64,000 nucleotides of DNA from TMED14 sp003507115. Lineage in GTDB: Bacteria; Bacteroidota; Bacteroidia; Flavobacteriales; Schleiferiaceae. Positions 34,904 to 44,038 of this stretch are shown one piece after another (within the stretch, counting starts at the first letter, position 1; each line of letters opens with the position of its first letter). The stretch is from positions 1-64,000 of the forward strand of contig CALSOH010000001.1 in the NCBI GenBank assembly GCA_943787925.1, written 5' to 3'. Made by a program: the position numbers and the translations under genes. The notes under the pieces were generated by a model. That model searched no databases. It was given only the letters and a program-made list of their open reading frames with translations, and was not told where the DNA came from.

Positions 34904-36888
34904 CCGAGGTGCAGTTCGATGGTTTTGTCTTGGCGCGTGACCCGTTGAACTCGTCCATGGCCATGCAAACGAATGCGGTACCCGTGCTCCTCCAACAAGG
35001 TGATGGCGTCCGCTGCGGACCAGCCGGACAAATTGGGCATGCGACCTGCCTCGAGGGCTTCTACCGCTGCCTGGCGCTGTTGGCTCAAAGATCGCTGGGC
35101 TTGTGTGTGTGCTTGATGTATGCCGTCCGCCCAATAGCCGCTTGCTGGCGTCGCAGTTTGAGGGGTCATCCGGTAGATGGCCATGGCAAGATCTCGGAAT
35201 ACGGGCGCGGCTACAATGTTGGCATAAAAGCCCATAGAAATGACGGGACGATTAATGACTACGATGCAGGAGTACATAGGATTATCTGCGGGGAAGTAGC
35301 CCGCAAAGGAGGCTTGATACCCCCGGTTTTCGGGATCCCAATAGTTCAACTGGCAGGTGCCGGTTTTCCCCGCCATGCTGAGCGAGTCGGTGTAGATGTT
35401 TTTCGCCGTCCCGCGTATGACGATTTTTTCCAGGAGATCTTGGATTTGTTTGATGTTGTCCCTGGATGCGATGGCGGGATGGAGAACGCGAGTTTCGTAT
35501 TCCTCGGTAATAATGCCGCGGTCGCGTGTCGCCTCCCAGAGAGAGGGGGCGACCATGGTGCCCTGATTGGCAATGGCGTTGTAAAACGTCAAGGTTTGTA
35601 AGGGGGTAGACAGAACCCCATAGCCAAAAAACATCCAGGGCAAAGTGGTGCCATACCAGTCCTTATCTCCAGGTTTTGGGATATGGGGCATGCTTTCGCC
35701 TTTGATCTGGATACCAGAACGGTCGGCCAATCCCAGTTGGTACATACGGTCAATGAAAGCCTCGGGATTCTTGGCGTATTTGGGGTAAAGGGCTTTCACG
35801 ATTCCCGTGTTCGAGGACAGCTCCAGGGCGCGCCCTACGGAAATTCGGCCATAGCCCCCGCGGTGGGAGTCATTGACATTTCGGCCATAAATGGTGTACA
35901 CGCCAGGATGGGTGTCAATCATGTCAGACGTATCGATCGTTCCGTCTTCCAGGCCAATGAGCACACTCGCTACTTTGAACGTGGAGCCGGGTTCCGTTTT
36001 TTCCCAAACCGCATAGTTCCGCAGCTCGGTGTAGGCCGAATCGCCGGGGACTTTGCCTAAGTTGGCCATGGCCCGAATTTTACCCGTTTTCACTTCCATC
36101 AAAACGACACATCCGTGGTCCGCGCCATACTTTTTCAGGGTGTGCAACAACGCCCGGTGGGCGGCATCTTGCATTCGGGCATCCAGGGTGGTGATAATGT
36201 CCTGGCCGTTTTGAGGGTCGCGGGTGTAGGAGCTCTGCATAGGCTTCCATTGGTTGCCGCCCAAATTTTGCATCCATCGACGTCCGTCGTGCCCCCGAAG
36301 CGTTTCGTGAAAGGAGGCCTCGAGGCCTGCCGTGGCATCGGGCCGTTGGTAGCCTATGGTGCGCTCTGCCAGGCCGCCAAGGGGCATCAAGCGGGTAAAG
36401 CGCTCTTCGGCAATCAGGCCGGTTTTGAATTTACTCCCCTCAAACAAGGGGGTTTGGGCCACCTTTCGGTAATGCGAGTAGCTCAAGTTTTTGGCAATCA
36501 ATGCGTAGCGACGCTTTCCGTTGTATTGTTGGCGCAGGTAGGTGCCCCATTCGCTCGCAGTCCGTTCAGGCAGCAACCGGGCAAGGGCCTGGGCGGTTTC
36601 GGCGATGTGGGCATCCATCCACTTTTCATCGACGACGGCGGCATCCCAGCGCAGCTCGTACACAGGCATAGAGGTCGCTAGCAATTGTCCGTCTGAGGAA
36701 TAAATATTGCCGCGGCTGGCGGGGACTTGGCGTTCTTGGATGACTTTTTCGCGCGCAGCGGCTACCAATTCCGGACCAAGATTGAGGCTCACGTAGTACA
36801 ACCGACCCAGAATGCTGAAGGTCAACAGGCTGATGAACAGGACGAGGCCAGCCAGCCAGCGGGTGCTGCGGGGATCAAAATCACTCAT
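34900..36888 (-). CDS. ftsI: Class B penicillin-binding protein with PASTA domain (FtsI)
   Basis: 662 aa from the ATG at 36888. One N-terminal transmembrane helix (about 13-33), a dimerisation domain beginning RQVPASRGNIYSSDG, then the transpeptidase: STFK with Ser302, SSN at 358-360 and KTGT further on. A single PASTA domain forms the end (MPNLSGWSAADAITLLEEHG). It cross-links septal peptidoglycan with FtsW. The PASTA tail is usual in Bacteroidota FtsI but absent from E. coli FtsI. Confidence 0.95.
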   Translation of the reverse strand: MSDFDPRSTRWLAGLVLFISLLTFSILGRLYYVSLNLGPELVAAAREKVIQERQVPASRGNIYSSDGQLLATSMPVYELRWDAAVVDEKWMDAHIAETAQALARLLPERTASEWGTYLRQQYNGKRRYALIAKNLSYSHYRKVAQTPLFEGSKFKTGLIAEERFTRLMPLGGLAERTIGYQRPDATAGLEASFHETLRGHDGRRWMQNLGGNQWKPMQSSYTRDPQNGQDIITTLDARMQDAAHRALLHTLKKYGADHGCVVLMEVKTGKIRAMANLGKVPGDSAYTELRNYAVWEKTEPGSTFKVASVLIGLEDGTIDTSDMIDTHPGVYTIYGRNVNDSHRGGYGRISVGRALELSSNTGIVKALYPKYAKNPEAFIDRMYQLGLADRSGIQIKGESMPHIPKPGDKDWYGTTLPWMFFGYGVLSTPLQTLTFYNAIANQGTMVAPSLWEATRDRGIITEEYETRVLHPAIASRDNIKQIQDLLEKIVIRGTAKNIYTDSLSMAGKTGTCQLNYWDPENRGYQASFAGYFPADNPMYSCIVVINRPVISMGFYANIVAAPVFRDLAMAIYRMTPQTATPASGYWADGIHQAHTQAQRSLSQQRQAAVEALEAGRMPNLSGWSAADAITLLEEHGYRIRLHGHGRVQRVTRQDKTIELHLG

Positions 36889-37234
36889 GGCGGGGCACTT
36901 CAATGCGCTCAGGAGCGCGATGAGATGGCACGAGACCCAAAATTTGACTTCGCTGACGAACCGAAGACTCCGTACCCATTTTCATGAGGTTGGATTTCGC
37001 CTCGAGGTACTCACTTTCCAGCTCGTTGAGTTGCACCACGTTCTTCGAAATTTCCTTCACGCGAGATTCGGCGCGATGGGCACCCCAGATGGCCAAAAGA
37101 CTCAAGCCCGTCACATACAGGGCAAAAGGGAGATTCCGAATAATGACAGGGTGACCAATAAAGCTGCCGCGCAAGATTTCCCGGGCGGCGCGACCGGATT
37201 GTTTGAGGCGCTTTTTGGAGACCTTGATGCTCAT
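36881..37234 (-). CDS. ftsL: FtsL-like cell division protein
   Basis: 117 aa. Basic cytoplasmic N-terminus, one transmembrane helix (about 35-52, LPFALYVTGLSLLAIWGA) and a coiled-coil periplasmic segment (VKEISKNVVQLNELESEYLEAKSNLM). That is the FtsL layout, and the gene lies between rsmH (ATGA overlap) and the division PBP (8-bp overlap), the standard ftsL position. Sequence similarity alone would not settle it. Confidence 0.85.
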   Translation of the reverse strand: MSIKVSKKRLKQSGRAAREILRGSFIGHPVIIRNLPFALYVTGLSLLAIWGAHRAESRVKEISKNVVQLNELESEYLEAKSNLMKMGTESSVRQRSQILGLVPSHRAPERIEVPRHE

Positions 37235-38133
37235 GCCTCTGCTCGTCTTTCGGCGGCGCGCAATTTGGCACTGCGGGCACGCGGGTTGAGGTGAGTTTCT
37301 TCGGCGCTGGGCACCTGAGCCTTTCGGGTAATGAGGGTAAAAGGGACTAAGCGATTGCCAAATGCATCGCGAGGTGCTTCCCCTTCGAGTTGACCTTCTC
37401 GGAAGTAGCGCTTAACTCGCCGATCTTCCAAGCTGTGGTAGGAGATGACTACGAAGCGACCTCCGGGCGATAGGACATCTTTACCACTTTCGAGAAGCTG
37501 CTCGAGAACCTCCAGCTCGCGGTTAACGGCGATGCGCAATGCTTGAAAAACCTTGGCGAAGAGTTTTTCTCCTCGGGTGCCCAGCGGCTCGATGACGTCG
37601 AGAAGTTGCTGGGTTCGGGTAATGGGGCTTGTGGCATGTGCCGCCAAGATGCCTTGAGCGACGCGTTTGGGTCGGTCTACTTCGCCATACACGGCCAGGG
37701 TGCGCACGAGCGTGAGCTCATCGACCTCGTTGAGCCATTCCGCGGCGGATTGCCCCAGGCGGGGATTCATCCGCATGTCTAAGGGGCCGTCGCCTCGAAT
37801 GCTAAAGCCGCGGTCGAACACGTCGAATTGGTGTGAGCTTACTCCGAGATCCGCCAAAATGCCATCCACTTGAGGTGCGCGATGCATTTTGAGGAATCGT
37901 CGTAGGTGCTCAAAATTGTGGGGAATCAAGGTAAATCGTGGATCGTCCAGGGTATTCGCTGCGGCATCTGGGTCTTGGTCAAAGGCGAGCAATCGTCCGG
38001 TTGGGCCCAAGTGTTCGAGGATGGCACGGCTGTGCCCACCTCCGCCAAATGTGACGTCGACATAGGTGCCATCGGGCCGAAGGTTGAGTAAATCGAGCGA
38101 TTCTTGGAGGAGGACCGGGTTATGGTAGGTCAT
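37231..38133 (-). CDS. rsmH: 16S rRNA m4C1402 methyltransferase RsmH
   Basis: 300 aa. N-terminal HNPVLLQESLDLL, SAM-binding YVDVTFGGGGHSRAIL (about 21-36), LADLGVSSHQFD and RRVKRYFREG with EDRRVKR near 230. It methylates N4 of C1402 in 16S rRNA. It overlaps mraZ by 14 bp at the start of the dcw cluster. Confidence 0.96.
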   Translation of the reverse strand: MTYHNPVLLQESLDLLNLRPDGTYVDVTFGGGGHSRAILEHLGPTGRLLAFDQDPDAAANTLDDPRFTLIPHNFEHLRRFLKMHRAPQVDGILADLGVSSHQFDVFDRGFSIRGDGPLDMRMNPRLGQSAAEWLNEVDELTLVRTLAVYGEVDRPKRVAQGILAAHATSPITRTQQLLDVIEPLGTRGEKLFAKVFQALRIAVNRELEVLEQLLESGKDVLSPGGRFVVISYHSLEDRRVKRYFREGQLEGEAPRDAFGNRLVPFTLITRKAQVPSAEETHLNPRARSAKLRAAERRAEA

Positions 38134-38590
38134 GCTGCTCGGATTGATCGCCCATCACCTCCTCTGCCAATGCGGCAAAGTCCAAACCACCTGGATTGAC
38201 CGCTTCCTCATACGCTGCTTGGTTCCAGATTTCCAAACCAAAGGGCGTCGCACTGAATACCACGGTCCCCTCAAGATGCGCAAAGGCGATCAAATCCTTT
38301 GAAATCAAAAGCCGGCCGGCCGCGTCCATTTCGACTTGCTTCACTCCTGCGTGGAAAATCCGAATGAACTCGGCATTTTTCTTCACGAATCGGTTGAGCT
38401 TACTAATGGAGGCGGTGACTTTCGCCCATTCGGCGTGCGTATGCAACTCTAAACAGGGGCTAAATACGCTACGCTTGAGAATAAATCCGCCCGCGCCCAG
38501 CTCCGCCAACTGCTTCTTAATGCCAGCAGGGACGGTGACGCGACCTTTCGCGTCCATTTTGCATTCGTAAACTCCAATGAATGGGGCCAT
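38120..38590 (-). CDS. mraZ: Transcriptional regulator MraZ
   Basis: 156 aa with two SpoVT-AbrB-like halves: GVYECKMDAKGRVTVPAGIK (6-25) and VEMDAAGRLLISKDLIAFA (about 83-101), each with the DxxGRxxxP/S core. MraZ represses the dcw operon by binding TGGGN repeats, which are present 36 bp and more upstream of its own ATG. First gene of the cluster. Confidence 0.95.
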   Translation of the reverse strand: MAPFIGVYECKMDAKGRVTVPAGIKKQLAELGAGGFILKRSVFSPCLELHTHAEWAKVTASISKLNRFVKKNAEFIRIFHAGVKQVEMDAAGRLLISKDLIAFAHLEGTVVFSATPFGLEIWNQAAYEEAVNPGGLDFAALAEEVMGDQSEQHDLP

Positions 38591-38609
38591 AGAGGGGGGA
38601 TTATTCCTT

Positions 38610-38617
38610 CAAAAATA
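38610..38617 (-). promoter_or_regulatory. Probable -7 box of the dcw operon
   Basis: TATTTTTG on the minus strand, matching TAnnTTTG, 19 nt before the mraZ ATG and immediately downstream of the MraZ operator. A TTTG 23 nt upstream could serve as the -33 element. Confidence 0.55.
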
Positions 38618-38625
38618 CCGATTTC

Positions 38626-38650
38626 TCCCACTTTCTCCCACAAATACCCA
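38626..38650 (-). promoter_or_regulatory. MraZ operator
   Basis: Three direct repeats TGGGT, TGGGA, TGGGA on the minus strand spaced exactly 10 bp apart (CCCA at 38627, 38637 and 38647 on the + strand). This is the known MraZ box: TGGGN repeats separated by 5 nt. It lies between the candidate -33 and -7 elements, fitting autorepression. Confidence 0.85.
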
Positions 38651-38738
38651 CAATAGTTGATAACTTTTGGATTCCAATCCTAAGTGTCTCAGAATGTGCC
38701 GTGTACAGTAAGACGCCGTCAAGCCTAGGAGGAATGCG

Positions 38739-38746
38739 TATCTTTG
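38739..38746 (+). promoter_or_regulatory. -7 box of the hydrolase gene
   Basis: TATCTTTG, 18 nt before the ATG at 38765. Its position rules out the in-frame ATG-like start at 38744. Confidence 0.6.
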
Positions 38747-38764
38747 TCGCCTAAATCACACCCG

Positions 38765-39532
38765 ATGGCGGAATTAATGCATGAAGAAAAGTTTGAGTAC
38801 CTCCAAGCAGGAGAAGGTCAGGCCATTATTTTTCTTCACGGATTGATGGGAACATTGAGCAATTTCAATTCTCAGGTTGAACACTTTAGTATGTTGAACT
38901 ACCAGGCCACCGTTCCCTTACTGCCTCTGTACACCATGCCTTTGGCGACGACCTCCGTGAAGAGCTTGACCAAGTTCCTCAAGACCTTTGTGGATCACAA
39001 AGGGTACGACAAAGTGGTGCTCGTCGGGAACTCCCTCGGGGGGCACATCGCCTTGATGTTTCAGAAAATGTACCCAAATCGTGTGGCCGGACTGGTTTTG
39101 GCCGGATCATCGGGCTTGTATGAATCCGCCATGGGCAACACCTACCCGCGTCGTGGAGATCGGAACTATATCGCGGAGCGCGTGCGGGATGTCTTCCATG
39201 TCAAAGATGTGGCCACAGAAGAATTGATCGACAACGTCTTTGATACCGTCAATGACCGGAATAAAGCCATCAAGACTTTGGCGATTTCCAAATCGGCTAT
39301 TCGTCACAACATGGCGGAAGATTTGCCCGGATTTGATGTACCCGTATGCATTATTTGGGGTCGCCAAGATGCGGTGACTCCTCCCGAAGTGGCGGATAAA
39401 TTTGATGAACTACTTCCTCACTCCGAATTGCATTGGTTGGATGAGTGTGGTCACGCTGCCATGATGGAGCGTCCCGCAGAATTTAATCACATTGTTGCCG
39501 GATGGCTGGATCGGATTCTCCCAAAAGCCTAA
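38765..39532 (+). CDS. Alpha/beta hydrolase
   Basis: 255 aa from the ATG at 38765 (next ATG 38777). Oxyanion HGLMGT (about 25-30), nucleophile elbow GNSLGG (Ser about 90), acid Asp in WGRQDAVTP (about 202) and catalytic His in ECGHAAMMERP (about 230). No signal peptide, so cytoplasmic. It is probably an esterase-type enzyme of unknown substrate. Its 3' end overlaps engB by 31 bp, so the two are cotranscribed. Confidence 0.88.
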   Translation: MAELMHEEKFEYLQAGEGQAIIFLHGLMGTLSNFNSQVEHFSMLNYQATVPLLPLYTMPLATTSVKSLTKFLKTFVDHKGYDKVVLVGNSLGGHIALMFQKMYPNRVAGLVLAGSSGLYESAMGNTYPRRGDRNYIAERVRDVFHVKDVATEELIDNVFDTVNDRNKAIKTLAISKSAIRHNMAEDLPGFDVPVCIIWGRQDAVTPPEVADKFDELLPHSELHWLDECGHAAMMERPAEFNHIVAGWLDRILPKA

Positions 39533-40158
39533 TTCACGTCAATGCGGAATTTCTTCAGTCCGCTTCCCGGACCGAGGAATGCCCCGCCATGCACGTGCCG
39601 GAGTATGCCTTTATTGGCCGCTCCAACGTAGGCAAATCATCCTTGATCAACATGTTGGCGAACCACCAGGGCTTGGCCAAGATTTCGGGTAAGCCCGGAA
39701 AAACGCAGCTCATCAACCTTTTCAAAATGGATGAAGGCGTCTGGTCTTTGGTGGATCTTCCGGGATATGGCTACGCCCGAGTAAGCAAAGTCCAGCGGGA
39801 GACCTTTTCCAAAATGATCAGCCATTACCTGCGCAATCGCGCCAACCTGGTCAATGTCTTTGTCTTGATTGATGGCCGCCATGAACCCCAGGAAATCGAC
39901 CTGGATTTCTTGCGCAGTCTAGGGCAATGGGGCATTCCTTTTAGCTTGGTTTTCACCAAGTTAGACAAGATTTCCTCCTCCGCTTTTGGCAAGAATCAAG
40001 CGGCTATGAAGCGCAAACTTCTCAAGGAATGGGAAAACCTCCCCCCCATGTTCTTATCTAGTGCGACCTCGGGATTAGGCCGGGCAGAAATCATTCGGTA
40101 TATCCGAGAAGTGAATGAGGAAGTCGGTCCCGCGATGGCGGAGCAATTACGAAAATAA
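39502..40158 (+). CDS. engB: Ribosome biogenesis GTPase EngB (YihA/YsxC)
   Basis: 218 aa. G1 GRSNVGKSS (about 39-47), G3 DLPGYGYA, G4 TKLDK and a late SSATSGLG (G5). It acts in 50S subunit assembly. The start ATG at 39502 lies inside the hydrolase gene; a later start is possible but would leave a shorter N-terminus. Followed by convergent gldC. Confidence 0.94.
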   Translation: MAGSDSPKSLIHVNAEFLQSASRTEECPAMHVPEYAFIGRSNVGKSSLINMLANHQGLAKISGKPGKTQLINLFKMDEGVWSLVDLPGYGYARVSKVQRETFSKMISHYLRNRANLVNVFVLIDGRHEPQEIDLDFLRSLGQWGIPFSLVFTKLDKISSSAFGKNQAAMKRKLLKEWENLPPMFLSSATSGLGRAEIIRYIREVNEEVGPAMAEQLRK

Positions 40159-40196
40159 GCCTCCAACATCTTGTTGGGCGCATGACCTACCAGGGT

Positions 40197-40520
40197 CTAC
40201 CCAATCAATTTCTGCTTCTCTGCAAAGTAGCGTGCAAAGTCCCGCATGTCTTCGGCCATAGTCTCTTCGTTGGTGGCCCGTTGAAAGCCATCTGCCATGG
40301 CGAGCAGCGTTTGGTGATAGAATTTCTTCATATCATCCACGAGCATATCCTTGGTCCATAAATCAATACGCAGAGCCTCCTTGCCCTTTCCGTCCCATAC
40401 GGTGAGCATGAAGGCATCCGCCGCGGCTTGGTCGACTCCTCCTTCGGGGGCCGCCCAAGTAATCGATTCGGGAACACGGTTGTCATCTAGAGAAATATTG
40501 AGCGTGATGGTAGAATCCAT
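40197..40520 (-). CDS. gldC: Gliding motility protein GldC
   Basis: 107 aa from the ATG at 40520; upstream in-frame codons overlap gldB. The sequence has the GldC pattern: LDDNRVPESITWAAPEGGVDQAAADAFMLTVWDGKGKEALRIDLWTKDM split over residues 12-60, then FYHQTLLAMADGFQRAT. GldC is a small cytoplasmic protein that supports gliding; its exact biochemical role is not known. It overlaps the gldB stop, the usual gldB-gldC pairing. Confidence 0.9.
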   Translation of the reverse strand: MDSTITLNISLDDNRVPESITWAAPEGGVDQAAADAFMLTVWDGKGKEALRIDLWTKDMLVDDMKKFYHQTLLAMADGFQRATNEETMAEDMRDFARYFAEKQKLIG

Positions 40521-40530
40521 GGAGAAGGAG

Positions 40531-41544
40531 TTACGGGCGGTACCCAGATTGTTGAAAAAGGCTTTGAGCGTCGGCAAATTCCATGATCTCGAGGAGGGTC
40601 GATTCCGGATGCTGCCGCCAATGCGATTGAAGAATTTGCCAGCCGAACCAAACCCCCACTCTGCCTGGGATTTCTCGGTCTTTTGAGGTGCCCAACTTAC
40701 TGAATGGGGCAGGTTGAATCAGCTTTCTTTTGAGGTCTACTTCGTCGTTGAACAGGATGCGTTGCTGCACAAAGAGCCCCCATAATTCCGTTTCATTCTC
40801 TTCCATGAAGCCCTGATCGCCGGCCGTGTATCCGAGTGCGCGGCGGGCGGCATCGTCCCCGAGTGTGGCTTGGACAAATAAAATGATTTTTGCCTCCGTC
40901 AACATTCCTGCGAGCAGGCTGTAGTCCGTGGGTATCCCCTGGGGCAGGTGGTAGGCGGCGAGCTGCTTAAAGATCTCCACCGAAGCGTTTTCCGGATTGT
41001 GCTGCTGAACGAGGTAGGCGCTCTCTCGGGCGTAGACGGGGTGGTCTGGACCCAGATACCGATCCAAAGGCAAAAAAATCACCTCAGGGGCCATGAGGAC
41101 CATGGGCTCTTCATTGCGGCTCACATAGGTATAGACGCGCTTGGACGGATAACAGGAGGCACACTGTGGGCCCATGTGGGCGTAGTATCGGTCAAAACCC
41201 TTCTGAATTGTTTGAAAAAGGGTCCTCGATTCAAGGTCGGGATGCTCCCGCTGGGTCAAAAGGACATCCTGGTAAAGCGCATGTACTTCGGGGTCAAGCA
41301 GATAGGGTAGCAGATCGTCCCGCCAGTCGCCGTTGGGCATGCTCGGGATGAATAATTCGGGGTACCTCGGGGCCAAGCGTTCTAGGGTAGGAAGCAGTTG
41401 GGCCGAATCCACAGGTAAAACCGAATCGGCAAAGGCCACAAACTCTATGGCTTTCGACGGACTTGCTGCGATATCCCACGGTTCACTTTGGCAGCTGTGC
41501 AAGACTGCGAGACTCCCGAAAAGGAGTAGTATTTTTGAAGTCAT
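40531..41544 (-). CDS. gldB: Gliding motility lipoprotein GldB
   Basis: 337 aa from the ATG at 41544 (41553 also possible). Signal with lipobox LAVLHSC (Cys18) predicts a lipoprotein. The body matches GldB (FDRYYAHMGPQCASCYPSKRVYTYVS, MVLMAPEVIFLPLDRYLGPDHPVY, then PGRVGVWFGWQI), a family with a protease-like fold whose enzymatic role is not settled. GldB is required for gliding and T9SS function in Flavobacterium johnsoniae. Divergent from nadE. Confidence 0.9.
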   Translation of the reverse strand: MTSKILLLFGSLAVLHSCQSEPWDIAASPSKAIEFVAFADSVLPVDSAQLLPTLERLAPRYPELFIPSMPNGDWRDDLLPYLLDPEVHALYQDVLLTQREHPDLESRTLFQTIQKGFDRYYAHMGPQCASCYPSKRVYTYVSRNEEPMVLMAPEVIFLPLDRYLGPDHPVYARESAYLVQQHNPENASVEIFKQLAAYHLPQGIPTDYSLLAGMLTEAKIILFVQATLGDDAARRALGYTAGDQGFMEENETELWGLFVQQRILFNDEVDLKRKLIQPAPFSKLGTSKDREIPGRVGVWFGWQILQSHWRQHPESTLLEIMEFADAQSLFQQSGYRP

Positions 41545-41580
41545 TCGTTCCATTGCCGTTCCAAAAGTACTCCGCTTCGT

Positions 41581-42408
41581 ATGAATACATCTGCCGTTGT
41601 TTCCCATATTGTCCATTGGATGGTGGAGTACGCGCAGAATGCCCGCGCAGAAGGCTTTGTGGTGGGGGTATCTGGTGGGATAGACTCCGCGGTCACCTCT
41701 GCTTTAGCTGCGCGCACCGGCTTGACGGTGCATCTGCTCGAAATGCCTATTTATCAGCCTGAAAGCCACGTCAATCGGGCTTGGGAGCACATGGATCTCC
41801 TGGCAAATCAATTTGAAAATATTTATAAACGCCGCGTGGACCTGAGTCCTGTGTATGAAGCGCACCTCGCTGCCATGGATTTGGCCGACACAGATCGGCA
41901 GTTTTTGGCCTTGGCAAACATGCGGGCGCGTCTTCGAATGGCCACTTTGTATGCCGAGGGCCAGACTCATGGACTTTTAGTGCTTGGAACGGGCAATAAG
42001 GTGGAAGATTTTGGAGTCGGCTTTTATACCAAGTATGGAGACGGTGGGGTAGACCTCAGCCCGATTGCGGATTTGATGAAAACCGAAGTCTATGCACTAG
42101 GTGCGTACCTGGGTGTGCCCAAGAAGATTCTTCACGCCGCCCCCACGGACGGATTGTGGGCGGATGACCGAAGTGACGAAGATCAATTGGGGGCCACCTA
42201 TCCAGAATTAGAGTGGGCGATGACGTTTGCCGAAATGATTGGTTGGGAAGCGAGTACCCCATCTGAAGCGGACGGGCGATTCCTTGCTGGCCGAGGTCTC
42301 ACGGTTCGTCAAGGAGAAGTATTCAAAATTTACGCCCGCTATCACCGAGCGAATCGGCACAAAATGCTGCCCATTCCGGTATGCACAATTCCCGAGGAAT
42401 TGAAGTAG
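41581..42408 (+). CDS. nadE: NAD synthetase
   Basis: 275 aa. PP-loop VGVSGGIDSAVTSAL (about 28-42), the MRARLRMATLYA helix, LGTGNKVEDFGVGFYTKYGDGGVDLSPI (split around residue 140-165) and PTDGLWADDRSDE. It amidates deamido-NAD. There is no N-terminal glutaminase domain, so ammonia is the likely nitrogen donor. The neighbourhood engB-gldC-gldB-nadE recurs, to my knowledge, in related genomes. Confidence 0.95.
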   Translation: MNTSAVVSHIVHWMVEYAQNARAEGFVVGVSGGIDSAVTSALAARTGLTVHLLEMPIYQPESHVNRAWEHMDLLANQFENIYKRRVDLSPVYEAHLAAMDLADTDRQFLALANMRARLRMATLYAEGQTHGLLVLGTGNKVEDFGVGFYTKYGDGGVDLSPIADLMKTEVYALGAYLGVPKKILHAAPTDGLWADDRSDEDQLGATYPELEWAMTFAEMIGWEASTPSEADGRFLAGRGLTVRQGEVFKIYARYHRANRHKMLPIPVCTIPEELK

Positions 42409-42414
42409 GGCCGG

Positions 42415-44028
42415 TCAGTCGGCCCAGCCGGCGTCCACCCACAGAGGGTTACCCGTGCAGGCGCTGGGGAAGGCGATGTCCAAGATTTTACAGAGCGTTG
42501 GGGCAATGTCCTTGATACCAATGCGCTCATTGTGACGCGAACGCGGATTGAAACCAGCGCCCATAAACACCACAGGTACATGCGTGTCATAGGCGTAGCC
42601 CGAACCATGGGTCGTGCCATCATCGCTGTACGAAAGATGCCCTGGATGCAGGGCAAAGTAGACCTGCCCGCCGCGCTTGTCGGTGCCATTTCGGCGCAGT
42701 ACAGCAAAGGGATCGGGCGAAATCCGAATTTCCTCCATCGTCCATGCCTCCGCCATGGCGGGGTGCTTCAAAAGCGCATCGCGTGTCGCTTCCATCCAAT
42801 CGTCTGCATCGGAGTCGCCTAACAGATTGAAGTCCAAATGCACTTGCTCGTTGCTGAAGTTCAAAACGGCCTCCGAAGGGACGCCCTCCGCAGCGATTAG
42901 GCTGCGCAGCTCGGCTTCGAGGTCGGCCGGGTACCAGTTGGCAGTGGGCATGGCCTCTTCGAGCAAGCGGGGATTTTGGGCCGCACCGTGGTCTGCGGTG
43001 AGCACCACGATGTAGGAACCCGCACCTACCAGTTCGTCCAAGCCTTTGAAGAGCTCACCCAGCTGTGCATCCAAGCGCAGGTACATGTCCATCGTCTCGT
43101 GGGAACGAATGCCCGTAGAATGCCCAATGTAGTCCGTTGCGGAAAAGCTAATCGCGAGAACATCCGTGGCCCCGGAGGGGTTTTGGCCTAATTTCCTTGC
43201 TTTCACCGCGGTCAAAGCGACGTCCACGAGAATCTGGTTGCCCCAAGGGGTGGCTTTTAAGGCTTCCACGCCACCCGCTTTGTACAGGGCAGCGAGGTCA
43301 TAAGGGAAGTCTGCAGAGGCCGCACCCTTGGGCGTCCGCTCGTAGGCGTTGGTATACGTGGTGGGGTAGAGGCTGCGATCGCGCGCATAGTCCCAGGTGC
43401 CCTTCATATAGGATTCGGGGGAGTATTTCTTATTGAAGCGCTGCATCCAAACGGGCAGCTCCTCCATGTAGAAGCTTGACGTGATAAATCCGGAAGCATC
43501 GAGCCAAAATGCCCCGTCGCCCAGGTGTCCCGCCGCCGTAATGGCCCCGCGGTCTTTCAAAGAGAACCCATAGACTTGGGAGGCGCCGTCCGTAGCCAGC
43601 TCCAACTCATCCGTCCAGGTCGTGCTCTTCATGTTCTTGGGGCTGCGTTTTCCTTGGTATGCGCTGGAATCGACCCCCACGCCATAGACATCCGCATCTT
43701 CCATGCAGTACATGAATCCTCCGGTTTCCGGAAGGTACCAATCGTTCGCAATAATGCCGTGGTAGCGCGGATCGGTGCCCGTGTAGATGGATGCGTGCCC
43801 GGGCCCTGTGTAGGTGGGAGCAAAGGTGTAGTGCGCGTTGTAAAACACTTCGCCCTGAGTCAACAGCGTATTGAAGCCCCCTTCATAGAGGTCTGCCCAG
43901 CGAGTCAGATAGTCAGCACGCATTTGGTCTACCACAATGGAAACGACCAATTTGGGCTTTTGGGCCTGCGCCGAGAACGCCAGAACGATGCTGAACACGA
44001 AGCTCAGCTGGGTAAAAATCCGCTTCAT
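42415..44028 (-). CDS. PafA-type alkaline phosphatase
   Basis: 537 aa from the ATG at 44028, where the signal peptide MKRIFTQLSFVFSIVLAFSAQAQ starts; the longer frame overlaps the ABC-F gene. Metal ligand Asp34 in VVDQMRADYL, nucleophile Thr74 in TYTGPGHASIYTG, then SATDYIGHSTGIRSHE and VVLTADHGAAQNP. This is the periplasmic, calcium-independent PafA class of Bacteroidota, releasing phosphate from many monoesters. No phosphate-regulation box was recognised. It ends 6 bp from convergent nadE. Confidence 0.9.
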   Translation of the reverse strand: MKRIFTQLSFVFSIVLAFSAQAQKPKLVVSIVVDQMRADYLTRWADLYEGGFNTLLTQGEVFYNAHYTFAPTYTGPGHASIYTGTDPRYHGIIANDWYLPETGGFMYCMEDADVYGVGVDSSAYQGKRSPKNMKSTTWTDELELATDGASQVYGFSLKDRGAITAAGHLGDGAFWLDASGFITSSFYMEELPVWMQRFNKKYSPESYMKGTWDYARDRSLYPTTYTNAYERTPKGAASADFPYDLAALYKAGGVEALKATPWGNQILVDVALTAVKARKLGQNPSGATDVLAISFSATDYIGHSTGIRSHETMDMYLRLDAQLGELFKGLDELVGAGSYIVVLTADHGAAQNPRLLEEAMPTANWYPADLEAELRSLIAAEGVPSEAVLNFSNEQVHLDFNLLGDSDADDWMEATRDALLKHPAMAEAWTMEEIRISPDPFAVLRRNGTDKRGGQVYFALHPGHLSYSDDGTTHGSGYAYDTHVPVVFMGAGFNPRSRHNERIGIKDIAPTLCKILDIAFPSACTGNPLWVDAGWAD

Positions 44029-44038
44029 ATGAGTAAAG

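Noticed and set aside
33441..35134. Longer MurE starting at 35134
   Set aside because: The extra 77 codons lie inside the PBP gene; the ATGA overlap at 34903 gives the standard start.
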